This document shows, piece by piece, positions 19,977-28,845 of a DNA stretch of 64,000 nucleotides. Location of the stretch: contig NC_014158.1 of assembly GCF_000092225.1 (NCBI RefSeq), positions 2,108,001 through 2,172,000 on the forward strand, in the 5' to 3' direction. Below the pieces are notes generated by a model. That model did not search any database and had not been told where the DNA came from. It saw nothing but the letters and a program-made list of their open reading frames with translations. Position numbers and translations under genes: made by a program. Positions within the stretch are counted from its first letter, which is position 1; each line of letters starts with the position of its first letter. Origin of the DNA: Tsukamurella paurometabola DSM 20162. GTDB lineage: Bacteria; Actinomycetota; Actinomycetes; Mycobacteriales; Mycobacteriaceae.

Positions 19977-20332
19977 GCGCATCCGCGACGTCGCTCGATC
20001 CTGCCATCGCAGCCCGGCTCAAGCGCAACGCCGACGGACTGATCGCTGCCATCGCCCAGGAGGAGGGCACGGGCGACGTACTGATGATGGCGTGGATGAA
20101 CGATCAGGCACTGGCCCTCACTCTGGCCACCCGCCGCGGTACGTACTACTCGCGCTCGCGCCACTCGCTCTGGGTCAAAGGCGAAACCTCCGGCCACACT
20201 CAAGGGGTCGTCGATGTCCGGCTCGATTGCGACGGCGACACCGTGCTGCTCACCGTCCGGCAGAGCGGTCCGGCCTGCCACACCGGTACGCACACCTGCT
20301 TCGACGGTGACCTTCTACTCGGCCGGGACTGA
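19973..20332 (+). CDS. hisI: Phosphoribosyl-AMP cyclohydrolase
   Basis: A 119-residue zinc enzyme that opens the adenine ring of PR-AMP. Motifs are [21 protein letters not shown] and the metal-binding DCDGD and [12 protein letters not shown]. It is monofunctional; the HisE activity must be encoded elsewhere. Last gene of this his unit, it ends 3 bp from the convergent peroxiredoxin gene. Confidence 0.97.
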   Translation: MSASATSLDPAIAARLKRNADGLIAAIAQEEGTGDVLMMAWMNDQALALTLATRRGTYYSRSRHSLWVKGETSGHTQGVVDVRLDCDGDTVLLTVRQSGPACHTGTHTCFDGDLLLGRD

Positions 20333-20335
20333 CTG

Positions 20336-20794
20336 TCACGGATTGAGTGTGCGCAGGAACGCGAGGGTCTCCTCGACGTGCGCCACCGCCCGCAACTCAC
20401 CGACCACGATCTGCAGGACGGTGCCGTCGGTGTCGACGAGGAAGCTCTGGCGGCGCACCGGGGCCATCGCGTATCTGCCGCGTTTGACGCCGTACTCCGC
20501 GGCCACCGCACCGTCGGCATCGGTCAGGAGCGGAAAACCCGGTGCCATCACTTCCGCGAAGGCCTGCGTGCGCAGCAGCGGGTCCATGCTGATACCGATC
20601 CGGGCAGTGCCGAGCCGCTCGAACTGCGTCGCGGCATCGCGGAACCGGCCGACTTCCGCGACGCACACCGGCAGCCCCGCGGTCAGATAGAAGAAGACTG
20701 CGGCGCGGCGGCCCGCGCGCAGTTCGTCGAGGGTGCGGACGGTGCCCGATTGGTCGGGAAGTGCGAAATCGGGGGCCGGTCCGCCGGTGCGCAT
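20336..20794 (-). CDS. bcpB: BcpB-type peroxiredoxin with altered active-site motif
   Basis: A 152-residue thioredoxin-fold protein in the place of M. tuberculosis bcpB, divergent from trpE. The fold motifs PDFALPDQSG, YGVKRGRYA and RRQSFLVDTDG (with the conserved Arg) are clear. The peroxidatic motif PxxxTxxC reads LTAGLPVC: the cysteine is kept, but the Pro and Thr are both Leu, and the usual resolving cysteine five residues later is Gly. Peroxidase activity may be reduced or changed. The ATG at 20794 lies 7 nt after a TAAATT hexamer, suggesting a leaderless transcript. Confidence 0.88.
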   Translation of the reverse strand: MRTGGPAPDFALPDQSGTVRTLDELRAGRRAAVFFYLTAGLPVCVAEVGRFRDAATQFERLGTARIGISMDPLLRTQAFAEVMAPGFPLLTDADGAVAAEYGVKRGRYAMAPVRRQSFLVDTDGTVLQIVVGELRAVAHVEETLAFLRTLNP

Positions 20795-20801
20795 ACCGGC
20801 G

Positions 20802-20823
20802 AATTTACCGGCCCCGCAATAAT
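20802..20823. promoter_or_regulatory. Overlapping divergent promoters of bcpB and trpE
   Basis: The 37 bp between the two start codons hold TAAATT on the minus strand (20807-20802), 7 nt from the bcpB ATG, and AATAAT on the plus strand (20818-20823), 8 nt from the trpE ATG. Both -35 regions would fall inside or near the other gene. There is no room for a trp leader peptide or attenuator. Confidence 0.45.
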
Positions 20824-20831
20824 GGGACGCG

Positions 20832-22397
20832 ATGAGTACGCAATCGGCTTCGAACCTCCAGCCCGACGGCGCCACCACCAGCCTCGATGAGTTCTTGGAG
20901 CTCGCCGAACGGCATCGCGTGGTACCCGTGACCCGCACCGTGCTCGCCGATGCCGAGACCCCGCTCTCGGCGTACCGCAAACTCGCGGGCGGACGCCCCG
21001 GCACCTTCCTGCTGGAATCCGCGGCGGCCGGCCAATCCTGGAGTCGATGGTCGTTCGTCGGTGCGCCCGCTCCGGCGGCGCTGACGGTGGTCGACGGTGA
21101 AGCGGCGTGGATCGGCACCAAGCCGGCGGGCGCGCCATCGGGCGGCGATCCGATCGACGCGCTCGGCGAGGTGCTGCGCCTGCTCAGCTCAGAGCCGATC
21201 GAGGGGCTTCCGCCGCTCAACGGCGGGATGGTGGGCTACCTCGCGTACGACGCCGTGCGCCGGTTGGAGCGTCTGCCCGAGACCACGGTCGACGATCTCG
21301 GCCTGCCGGAGATGGTGTGGCTGCTCGCGACCGATCTCGCCGCGATCGACCACCACGAGGGCACCATCACCCTCATCGCCAACGCGGTGAACTGGGACGG
21401 CGCCCGCGAACGTGCGGCCGAGGCCTATGCCGACGCGGTCACCCGGCTCGATGCGATGGAGACCGCACTGGCGGCGCCTCTGGCCTCGTCGGTGGCCTCG
21501 TTCACCCGGCCCGAGCCCGCCTACAGCGCGCAACGGACGGTCGAGGAGTACAGCGCGATCGTTGAGAAGCTGGTCGGCGACATCGAGGCCGGCGAGGCCT
21601 TCCAGGTGGTGCCGTCGCAGCGCTTCTCGGTGCCGTCCCACGCCGATCCGATCGACGTCTACCGCGTGCTGCGGGCATCGAACCCGAGTCCCTACATGTA
21701 TCTGGTCCAGGTACCGGCGCCGGACGGATCGCTCGCTTTCTCGATCGTCGGCTCCAGCCCGGAGGCGCTGGTCACGGTCAGCGATGGCACCGCGACCACC
21801 CACCCGATCGCAGGTACGCGATGGCGCGGGGCGTCCGCGGAGGAGGACCTGCTGTTGGAGAAGGACCTGCGCGCCGACGAGAAGGAAAACAGCGAGCACC
21901 TCATGCTCGTCGACCTCGGCCGCAACGACCTCGGACGCGTGTGCACGCCGGGCACCGTCCGCGTCACCGACTACCGGCGGATCGAGCGCTACAGCCATGT
22001 GATGCACCTGGTCTCGACGGTCTCCGGTGACCTCGCCCCCGACAAGCAAGCGCTCGACGCGGTCACCGCCTGCTTTCCCGCCGGCACGCTCACCGGGGCG
22101 CCGAAGGTCCGGGCGATGGAGCTGATCGACGAGGCCGAGCTGACGCGGCGCGGTCTCTACGGCGGCATCGTCGGCTACCTGGATTTCGCCGGTGACGCCG
22201 ACACCGCGATCGCGATACGCACCGCCGTGCTCAAGGACGGCACCGCCTTCGTCCAGGCCGGAGGCGGCGTGGTCGCGGATTCGGTCGGTGAATACGAGTA
22301 CAACGAATCCCGGAACAAGGCGCTCGCCGCGCTCAAGGCGGTGGCGGCGGCCAATACGCTGCGCGCGGTCACCGAGACGGAGGGGGAGGGCCGATGA
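20832..22397 (+). CDS. trpE: Anthranilate synthase component I
   Basis: A 521-residue enzyme that converts chorismate to anthranilate with ammonia from a TrpG partner, which is not in the window. The N-terminal LLES motif of tryptophan feedback inhibition is intact. The C-terminal chorismate-binding domain shows [21 protein letters not shown], and [13 protein letters not shown]. Transcription is probably leaderless. The stop overlaps the Trp-associated membrane protein gene by 4 bp. Confidence 0.97.
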   Translation: MSTQSASNLQPDGATTSLDEFLELAERHRVVPVTRTVLADAETPLSAYRKLAGGRPGTFLLESAAAGQSWSRWSFVGAPAPAALTVVDGEAAWIGTKPAGAPSGGDPIDALGEVLRLLSSEPIEGLPPLNGGMVGYLAYDAVRRLERLPETTVDDLGLPEMVWLLATDLAAIDHHEGTITLIANAVNWDGARERAAEAYADAVTRLDAMETALAAPLASSVASFTRPEPAYSAQRTVEEYSAIVEKLVGDIEAGEAFQVVPSQRFSVPSHADPIDVYRVLRASNPSPYMYLVQVPAPDGSLAFSIVGSSPEALVTVSDGTATTHPIAGTRWRGASAEEDLLLEKDLRADEKENSEHLMLVDLGRNDLGRVCTPGTVRVTDYRRIERYSHVMHLVSTVSGDLAPDKQALDAVTACFPAGTLTGAPKVRAMELIDEAELTRRGLYGGIVGYLDFAGDADTAIAIRTAVLKDGTAFVQAGGGVVADSVGEYEYNESRNKALAALKAVAAANTLRAVTETEGEGR

Positions 22398-23029
22398 ACG
22401 GCAAACGTGCTGTCGCGGTCGCCTCGGGCCTGTTATTGCTGGCGGCGGGCGCCGTCTGGGGTGCCAGCCGGATGACGTGGATGCGGGTCTCGGTCAACGA
22501 CTTCCTCCAGCCCGGTCGCGATGTGGACATCGCGGGACACACCTGGGCCTCCGCGCTGAACGTGCTGCCGCTGGTCTTCCTCGCGGCGATCGCCGCCGCG
22601 ATCGCGGTCAAGGGCTGGGCGCGGGTCGCGGTCGCCGTGGTGGTCGCGGCGGCGGCGATCGGTTCCGCGTTCCCGGCGCTGCAGGTGCTCACCCAGGAGC
22701 CCGACGTCGCGTACATCGAGCAGATCCTCGAACTCGCGCCGAAGGACATCGTGGTGCAGGCCGACAAGCTGGTCGCGGGGCCCGCGACGGCGGTCCTCGG
22801 AGGTGTCCTCGCGGTGATCGCGGCGACACTGCTGCTGCGCGGTCAGCGCGGCGGCGGGATGGATTCGAAGTACACCTCGCCCGCGGCCCGGCGGGCGGAG
22901 CTCGAGAAGCGGGTGTTCGATGACGCCGCGGCCGAGGAATCGTCGGAGCGTGACCTGTGGGATGCGCTGGACAGCGGCGACGATCCGACCGAGGGGGTCC
23001 GCAGGGATCGCCCGGAGGCCTCGGGCTAA
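22394..23029 (+). CDS. Trp-operon-associated membrane protein (TIGR02234 family)
   Basis: A 211-residue membrane protein with about four transmembrane helices, matching the actinobacterial family found between trpE and trpC. A conserved N-terminal WGASRMTW-type motif follows the first helix. The hydrophilic C-terminal 60 residues ([15 protein letters not shown]) are cytoplasmic. Function is unknown; location suggests tryptophan or precursor handling. The ATG overlaps the trpE stop (ATGA). Confidence 0.9.
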   Translation: MNGKRAVAVASGLLLLAAGAVWGASRMTWMRVSVNDFLQPGRDVDIAGHTWASALNVLPLVFLAAIAAAIAVKGWARVAVAVVVAAAAIGSAFPALQVLTQEPDVAYIEQILELAPKDIVVQADKLVAGPATAVLGGVLAVIAATLLLRGQRGGGMDSKYTSPAARRAELEKRVFDDAAAEESSERDLWDALDSGDDPTEGVRRDRPEASG

Positions 23030-23070
23030 CCTTGAAGCACGCTGTACGTCCCACCGAAAGGCCCGCCGCC

Positions 23071-23889
23071 GTGACTTCACCCACTGCGCTCGATGCGATC
23101 ATCGAGGGTGTGCGCGCGGACCTCGCCGCCCGTGAGGCGGTGCTGGACCTGGCCGCCGTCAAGGCCGCTGCGAAGGCCGCGCCGCCCGCCATCGACGCCA
23201 CCGCCGCACTCCGTGAGCCCGGCATCGCCGTGATCGCCGAAGTGAAGCGGGCGAGTCCGTCGAAAGGGGATCTGGCAGGCATCGCCGACCCCGCTCAGCT
23301 CGCCGCCGAGTACGAGGCCGGGGGAGCGCGTGCGATCAGCGTGCTCACCGAGGAGCGCCGCTTCAAGGGCTCGCTCGCCGATCTCGACTCCGTGCGTGCA
23401 GCGGTGCAGATCCCGGTGCTGCGCAAGGACTTCATCGTCTCGCCCTATCAGATCCACGAGGCCCGGGCGCACGGCGCCGATATCGTGCTGCTCATCGTCG
23501 CTGCGCTGGAGCAGTCGGTGCTCGTCTCCCTGCTGGACCGCATCGAATCGCTGGGGATGACCGCGCTCGTCGAGGTGCATACCGAAGACGAGGCCGACCG
23601 CGCCCTGGAGGCCGGTGCAACAGTGATCGGAGTGAACGCACGCAACCTCAAGACGCTTGAGGTGGACCGGGATTCGTTCGCCCGGATCGCCCCGGGCCTG
23701 CCGTCGTCGGTGATCAAGATCGCCGAATCGGGAGTACGCGACAGCCGGGATCTTCTGACTTACGCCGGCGCCGGTGCCGACGGTGTCCTGGTCGGCGAGG
23801 GACTCGTTACCGCCGGTGACCCGAGGTCGGCGGTGGCCGATCTGGTCACCGCCGGATCGCACCCCAGCTGCCCGCGCCCCGCGCGCTGA
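23071..23889 (+). CDS. trpC: Indole-3-glycerol phosphate synthase
   Basis: A 272-residue (beta-alpha)8 enzyme that cyclises CdRP to indole-glycerol phosphate. Catalytic segments are [24 protein letters not shown] and IAESGV. GTG 23071 gives the usual actinobacterial length; the upstream in-frame extension overlaps the preceding gene and is not conserved in character. Its TGA is immediately followed by the complement of the stop codon of a convergent kinase gene, with no spacer. Confidence 0.97.
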   Translation: MTSPTALDAIIEGVRADLAAREAVLDLAAVKAAAKAAPPAIDATAALREPGIAVIAEVKRASPSKGDLAGIADPAQLAAEYEAGGARAISVLTEERRFKGSLADLDSVRAAVQIPVLRKDFIVSPYQIHEARAHGADIVLLIVAALEQSVLVSLLDRIESLGMTALVEVHTEDEADRALEAGATVIGVNARNLKTLEVDRDSFARIAPGLPSSVIKIAESGVRDSRDLLTYAGAGADGVLVGEGLVTAGDPRSAVADLVTAGSHPSCPRPAR

Positions 23890-24789
23890 TCAGGCCGTTG
23901 CGCCGGACCGGTCCAGTTCTCGCTGCGCCAGCTCGATCGCTCCCCGTACCGGATCGACGGTGAGCACCCGGACGTCCGCCACACCCCGCAGTCCCAGGTG
24001 GTGCCGGACGCGGCGCTGCAAGGCGGGTTGATGTACCGCGAGCCCGCCCGCGAGGATCACCGGTCCGGCCGAGCCGATCCGCTCGGCTACCGACATCGCG
24101 ATATCCGTCAGGGCGAGCGCCGCATGGTCGATGATCTCCGTACTGGCGACATCGCCGGATTGGGCGAGTTCGAAGACGACGCGGGCCCGCCCCGCCCAGT
24201 ACCTGCGTTCGGTCTGCGCGTAGAAGTGGTCCAGTAGCTCATCGGGATCCTGCAGTCCGCAGTCCGCCGCCAGCTGCTGGCCGAGGTGATCAGCGGGCTC
24301 CTCGCGGTCGATCCGGTCGAGCGTACGACGCACGGCCTCCTTCGCCACCCAGTAGCCGCTGCCCTCGTCGCCGAGGAGGTAGCCCCAGCCGCCCGCACGG
24401 GCATGACGCTCGCCTGCGCGTCCCCAGGCCACGGCGCCGGTGCCCGAGATGACGGCGATGCCGTCCCGGACGCCGGCGGCGGCGAGGATGAGCTGGCTGT
24501 CGTGCACCACGCGCACCCGGGCACTGGGCACGCGATCGGCGAGGAGCCGGGTGAGCGCGGCGGCGCCCGCCGGAGTCTCCACGCCGGCCGCGCCGGCGCA
24601 CACCGCGGCGACGTCGCCGACGCCCAGTCGGGTCAGTGCGATATCGAGCTGGCGGCCCGCCTCGACCGGCCCGACGGAGGAGATGTTCGCGCTGCCCGCG
24701 AGTGCCTCCGCCACCACGACACCGTTCTCGGCGCGCACCGCATGGGTCTTCGAGCCTCCGATATCGAGCCCGATCACCGTGCCGCTCAT
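23890..24789 (-). CDS. BadF/BadG-type kinase, probably N-acetylglucosamine kinase
   Basis: A 299-residue ASKHA-fold kinase. The phosphate-1 loop GLDIGGSKTHA, adenosine-site GTGAVAWG and the GGWGYLLGDEGSGYW segment are typical of the GlcNAc kinase (NAGK) branch. It would phosphorylate free GlcNAc to GlcNAc-6-phosphate. It overlaps the sugar porter gene by 4 bp (ATGA), and a DasR-like regulator gene lies divergently upstream, a coherent uptake and phosphorylation set. Other amino sugars or glucose remain possible. Confidence 0.85.
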   Translation of the reverse strand: MSGTVIGLDIGGSKTHAVRAENGVVVAEALAGSANISSVGPVEAGRQLDIALTRLGVGDVAAVCAGAAGVETPAGAAALTRLLADRVPSARVRVVHDSQLILAAAGVRDGIAVISGTGAVAWGRAGERHARAGGWGYLLGDEGSGYWVAKEAVRRTLDRIDREEPADHLGQQLAADCGLQDPDELLDHFYAQTERRYWAGRARVVFELAQSGDVASTEIIDHAALALTDIAMSVAERIGSAGPVILAGGLAVHQPALQRRVRHHLGLRGVADVRVLTVDPVRGAIELAQRELDRSGATA

Positions 24790-26222
24790 CGCGCCACCGC
24801 CGGAGACGGCGCGTCGGCGGCAGGCCACTGGGCGTCGTTCTGCCAGTAGTATTGAATGTCTTCGAGCTTGCGGCCCTTGGTCTCCGGGGCGAACTTCAGG
24901 ACGAACAAGAACGCGAGTACCGTGAGCCCACCGAACACCGCGAACGTGCCCGTGCCGCCGAGCAGCCGACTGTTGAGCATGGTCAGGGTGACCTGTGCGA
25001 CGATCGCGTTGGCCACCAGGTCCGAGGTGAGCATCGCCGACGAGCCGTAGGCGCGCAGCCGGGCGGGGAAGGCTTCCCCGGCATACACCCAGACCAGCGA
25101 GCCGAATCCGAACGAGAACCCGATCACCACCAGGACCAGACCGGCGAAACCGACGACGCCCGCGCTCTGGTGGCCGGCGAAATTCCCGTCGGCCATGCGG
25201 TACGCGAGGATCATCACCGCGAACGCCAGGATCATGGTGCCGATGCCGCCCAGGAGGATCGGGCGCCGACCGAACTTGTCCACGGTGAAGATCGAGATGA
25301 CCACCGCGAGAAGGCCGAACAGCTGGACGAAGGCCGGCAACATGTACTTGCCGAAGTTCCCCTCGTAGCCCATCGAGGCGAAGATGTCCGGGCTGTAGTA
25401 GATGATCGCGTTGATGCCGGTGATCTGGATGAAGAAGCCGAGCACGACGACGAAGAAGGTGGCGCGCAGGTAGGGCTGGCGGAACAGCTGGCTGAGCCGA
25501 CCGCCGGCCTCGTCGGAGAGCTGGGCGCGCATCTCGTCGAGTTCGGCTTCGATTCCGGCGGCAGTCGAACTCGGCTCCACGGAGATGAGCGCGGCCCGGG
25601 CCTCGTCCTCGCGGCCGCGAGTCATGTACCAGCGCGCGGTGTCGGGCAGGCGGACCAGGACCAGCGCGACGAGGATAGCGGGCACCGCGGCCGCACCGAG
25701 CATCCACTTCCACGCGGCGGCACCGAGATCGGCCAGCAGGTAGCCCAGGACGTAGCCCAGGATGATGCCGACGATGGTGGCGAACTGGTAGGCCACCAGC
25801 ATCGCGCCGCGGCGCTTCGGCGGCGCGGACTCGGCTACGAACACCGGGACCACGACGACGGAGACACCCACGGTGAGGCCCAGGAGGAACCGGGCGACGA
25901 GCAGGAGGGGCACAGTGGGCGCGAGCGCACCGAACAGCGCGAAGACGGTGTATCCGAGGGCGACGGAGATCATCGCGGTACGGCGGCCGACCCTGTTGGC
26001 GAACCAGCCGCCGACGATCGCACCGAGGATCTCGCCGACGACGACGACGGTCGCGAGCGCCTGGGTCATCGTGTCGTCGAGGCCGAAGTCGGCGCGGATG
26101 AAGTCCTTCGCGGCGGCGATGTTCGAGGTGTCGTATCCGTAGATGACGCCCAGACTCGCCGCAGCGACACCGACCATGACGCCGAGACCGGCGGCCGGCT
26201 TCGCAGCCTGCGTACTGCTCAT
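24786..26222 (-). CDS. Sugar porter family MFS transporter
   Basis: A 478-residue MFS protein with 12 predicted helices and the sugar porter signatures NRVGRRTAM, PDTARWY, KFGRRPIL and APETKGRKLED. The ATG at 26222 is chosen for its AAGGAG site 5 nt upstream. It is coupled to the GlcNAc-type kinase, so it probably imports unphosphorylated GlcNAc or a related sugar, in place of the PTS or ABC routes used by many actinobacteria. Confidence 0.9.
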   Translation of the reverse strand: MSSTQAAKPAAGLGVMVGVAAASLGVIYGYDTSNIAAAKDFIRADFGLDDTMTQALATVVVVGEILGAIVGGWFANRVGRRTAMISVALGYTVFALFGALAPTVPLLLVARFLLGLTVGVSVVVVPVFVAESAPPKRRGAMLVAYQFATIVGIILGYVLGYLLADLGAAAWKWMLGAAAVPAILVALVLVRLPDTARWYMTRGREDEARAALISVEPSSTAAGIEAELDEMRAQLSDEAGGRLSQLFRQPYLRATFFVVVLGFFIQITGINAIIYYSPDIFASMGYEGNFGKYMLPAFVQLFGLLAVVISIFTVDKFGRRPILLGGIGTMILAFAVMILAYRMADGNFAGHQSAGVVGFAGLVLVVIGFSFGFGSLVWVYAGEAFPARLRAYGSSAMLTSDLVANAIVAQVTLTMLNSRLLGGTGTFAVFGGLTVLAFLFVLKFAPETKGRKLEDIQYYWQNDAQWPAADAPSPAVAR

Positions 26223-26246
26223 TTCCACTCCTTGAGGTCCACCGCA

Positions 26247-26292
26247 AGTGATCTATACCAATTGCAGTGAGCCAAGAGTGGCATAGACCACT
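26247..26292. promoter_or_regulatory. Two dre-like (DasR-type) operators
   Basis: AGTGATCTATACCAAT (26247-26262) and AGTGGCATAGACCACT (26277-26292) resemble the DasR element AGTGGTCTAGACCACT with three and two mismatches. They begin 30 bp apart, on one face of the helix. The second overlaps the predicted -35 of the gntR gene (-10 TACTGT, 26308-26313). Both the porter-kinase operon and the regulator would be controlled. Confidence 0.65.
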
Positions 26293-26320
26293 TTGGCCGT
26301 CAAGGGGTACTGTGGCGCAC

Positions 26321-27058
26321 ATGGTGGAAACGTCGACGTCGGTCGCCCCCGGAGCTGAGCTGCCCCGCTACTTCCGCGCGAAGGTCGAGGTGCAGCGTAG
26401 GATCGCCCAGCTCGGCCACGGTGACACCCTTCCCGCCGAACGCAGGCTCGCCGACGAACTCGGGGTCTCGCGGACCACCCTACGCAAGGCGCTCTCCGAG
26501 CTCTCGGCCGAGGGTATCCTGCGCCGCGAGCACGGTAGCGGTACCTACGTCGCCCCACCGAAGGTCGTCCGGGTGCGCCAGCTGACGTCACTGAGCGAGG
26601 ATATCGGCGTCACCGGCAAGTCCGTCGAATCGAAGGTCCTCGCGTGCGAACACGTTCCCGCCGACGCCGAGACGCAGGCCGCGCTCGAACTCGCCCGGGG
26701 AACCCGGGTGTACCGGGTGACCCGGTTGCGGATCGTCGACGAGGAGCCGTTGGCGATCGAATGCGCTCACCTGCGCGGTCCGCTGCGCGGTCTGGCGGAC
26801 CGGCTCGACTCCACCGCCTCACTGTATCGCACTCTGCGCGAACAGTACGGACGCGACATCGTCGCCGTCGAGGACACCGTGGAGACGGCGCTCGCATCAC
26901 CGCACGAAGCCGAGCTGCTCGACATCCCGAACGGCCACCCGCTGCTCATGGTTCACCGCCTGGGCCGCGACGCCCAGGGCGCGCCACTGGAGTGGACTCG
27001 CAGCGTGTACCGCGGCGACCGCTTCAAATTCGTCGCGCACGCCACTGCCCAGCGGTGA
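26321..27058 (+). CDS. GntR/HutC-family regulator, DasR-like
   Basis: A 245-residue regulator with an N-terminal winged helix (LPAERRLADELGVSRTTLRKAL, GILRREHGSGTYV) and a C-terminal UTRA effector domain (YRVTRLRI, LAIECAHL). DasR/NagR proteins of this type respond to phosphorylated amino sugars. ATG 26321 fits a leaderless transcript (TACTGT 7 nt upstream). The adjacent dre-like sites and GlcNAc-type kinase support an amino-sugar role. Confidence 0.88.
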   Translation: MVETSTSVAPGAELPRYFRAKVEVQRRIAQLGHGDTLPAERRLADELGVSRTTLRKALSELSAEGILRREHGSGTYVAPPKVVRVRQLTSLSEDIGVTGKSVESKVLACEHVPADAETQAALELARGTRVYRVTRLRIVDEEPLAIECAHLRGPLRGLADRLDSTASLYRTLREQYGRDIVAVEDTVETALASPHEAELLDIPNGHPLLMVHRLGRDAQGAPLEWTRSVYRGDRFKFVAHATAQR

Positions 27059-27064
27059 GCGCCG

Positions 27065-28060
27065 CTATTTGTCGTTCTTCGGCAGTCCCGGTGGATTGAT
27101 CTCGGAGGAGGGTACCGCCTCGGCATCGAGCCCCCACCGGTGCAAGACCTTCGTGTAGTCGCCACTGCGGATCGTGGACTGGAGCGCCGCTTGCACGGCG
27201 CGGATGATGCCGCTGTCCTTCTTCGTTGTGGCACCGATCAGTCCCTGCAGTGAGGATCCGGCACCCGAGACTCGACCGACGATCTTCGTGGCCTGCGGCG
27301 TTCCCTTGGTCTGTGCGACATGGAAAGCAGCGATCGGGTTCGGCCCGAAGTAGGCGTCGATCTGGCCCGACGCCAGTGCGGCGTACGTGCCGGTGTTGTC
27401 CTGGTAGTTCTTGATCGTGATCGCAGGCTTGCCGGCCGCGCGGAGATCGGCGTCGTAGCGTTGCAGGATGCGCTCCTGATTCGTGCCCGAGCCCACCGCG
27501 ACGGTCTTACCCGACAGCGAATCCGGCCCGGTGAAGGTGAGCGAGGAGGATTCCTGGACCTCGACTGCCAGGTCGTCCTTGCGGTAGGTGGCGAAGTCGT
27601 ACTTCTCCTTGCGCGCCTCGGTCACGGTGATGTTCGAGACCCCCAGGTCGAATTGGCCGCTATCGATGCCGAGGAACAGGCCCTCCCATGAAGTGTTCGA
27701 CTCCTCCAGTTTCAACCCGAGTGCACCTGCGATGAGGTGGGCTATGTCGCTCTCGTCGCCGATGAAGACGCGCTCGTCGTCGGTGGCCGGGAAGTAGAAG
27801 GGAGCGTTGCCCGCTCCTGAGCCGTGCCCCACTCGCAGGGTGCCGCGGTCGCGGACTGGCTGGGGGAGCAGGGCCGCCGCGGCCTCGTCCTTCACCGGGA
27901 TGACGCGGTCCTGATTCGCGGTGAGATTGAGCTGCTGTCCGGCGGCGCCGGTGACGCTCGCCGTGGTCGACTCGGTGCTCTGACCGCCGCAGCCCGCGAG
28001 GGTCCCGCCCGTCAGGGCGAATGCGATGCCGAGAGCGGCCAGACGATGTCGGGTGGTCAT
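27065..28060 (-). CDS. ABC transporter substrate-binding lipoprotein (family 3)
   Basis: A 331-residue extracellular solute-binding protein of the polar amino acid family. The signal peptide ends LAGC with lipidated Cys24. The SBP_bac_3 fold shows GTLRVGHGSG, the SNITVTEARKEKYDF segment typical of amino acid binders, and AALASGQIDAYF. It is the last gene of a four-gene coupled operon (GNAT, permease, ATPase, binding protein), overlapping the ATPase gene by 4 bp. The ligand is unknown. Confidence 0.92.
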   Translation of the reverse strand: MTTRHRLAALGIAFALTGGTLAGCGGQSTESTTASVTGAAGQQLNLTANQDRVIPVKDEAAAALLPQPVRDRGTLRVGHGSGAGNAPFYFPATDDERVFIGDESDIAHLIAGALGLKLEESNTSWEGLFLGIDSGQFDLGVSNITVTEARKEKYDFATYRKDDLAVEVQESSSLTFTGPDSLSGKTVAVGSGTNQERILQRYDADLRAAGKPAITIKNYQDNTGTYAALASGQIDAYFGPNPIAAFHVAQTKGTPQATKIVGRVSGAGSSLQGLIGATTKKDSGIIRAVQAALQSTIRSGDYTKVLHRWGLDAEAVPSSEINPPGLPKNDK

Positions 28061-28845
28061 GCTGTCTCCTTGGAGTTCCAGTGCGTGAGAAAGGCGCGGG
28101 TGCGGTCGGTGGCAGGGTGATCGAGGACTGCGGCCGGCGGCCCCGCCGCCACGACTCGCCCCTGATCGAGGAACAGGATCCGGTCGGCGATCCGGCGAGC
28201 GAAGGCCAACTCGTGAGTGACGACGACGAGGGTGCGGCCCTCGGCGGCGAGTTCGGTGATGACGGCGTTGACCTCGCCGACCAGCTCGGGGTCGAGCGCC
28301 GACGTGGGCTCGTCGAACAGGATCAGATCAGGGTCAAGAGCCAGGGTGCGTGCGATCGCGACGCGTTGCTGTTGTCCACCGGAGAGCTGACCGGGGTAGT
28401 GGTCGGCGTGTCGCGCCAAGCCCACCCGATCCAACAGCGTGCGCGCTCGCGACAGTGCCTCCTGGCGGCCACGCCGCAGAGTGAGTCGCTGCGGCCGGGC
28501 GATGTTCTCCAGAGCGGTCAGGTGGGGGAACAGATTGAACTGCTGGAAGACGAAACCGATCCGAGCGCGTTGGCGGCGTAGCTCCCGCTCGCGCAGCGCG
28601 ACCAGGTGATCGCCGCTGCGGCGCACACCGATCAGTTCACCGTCGAGTCGCACCACGCCGGCGGTCGGCTCTTCCAGATGATTGAGCAAGCGGAGCAGAG
28701 TCGACTTGCCCGAACCCGAGGGACCGATGATCGAGACCACCTCGCCCGGCGCGACGGTCAGGTCGACGCCGCGGAGCACCTGGTCGTGCCCGAAGGTCTT
28801 GCTGAGGCCGACGGCTTCGAGCCGCGGCGGGGTCGGCGCGGTCAC
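28057..28845 (-). CDS. ABC transporter ATP-binding protein, polar amino acid type
   Basis: A 262-residue ATPase with Walker A GPSGSGKST, Q-loop VFQQFNLFPH, signature LSGGQQQR and Walker B LILFDEPTSALDP, the pattern of GlnQ/HisP proteins. It starts with GTG and overlaps both neighbours by 4 bp. It powers import through the adjacent permease. Confidence 0.94.
   Translation of the reverse strand: MTAPTPPRLEAVGLSKTFGHDQVLRGVDLTVAPGEVVSIIGPSGSGKSTLLRLLNHLEEPTAGVVRLDGELIGVRRSGDHLVALRERELRRQRARIGFVFQQFNLFPHLTALENIARPQRLTLRRGRQEALSRARTLLDRVGLARHADHYPGQLSGGQQQRVAIARTLALDPDLILFDEPTSALDPELVGEVNAVITELAAEGRTLVVVTHELAFARRIADRILFLDQGRVVAAGPPAAVLDHPATDRTRAFLTHWNSKETA

Noticed and set aside
20795-20831. trp attenuator or leader peptide before trpE
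   Set aside because: Only 37 bp separate the divergent start codons, too short for a leader with Trp codons and alternative hairpins.
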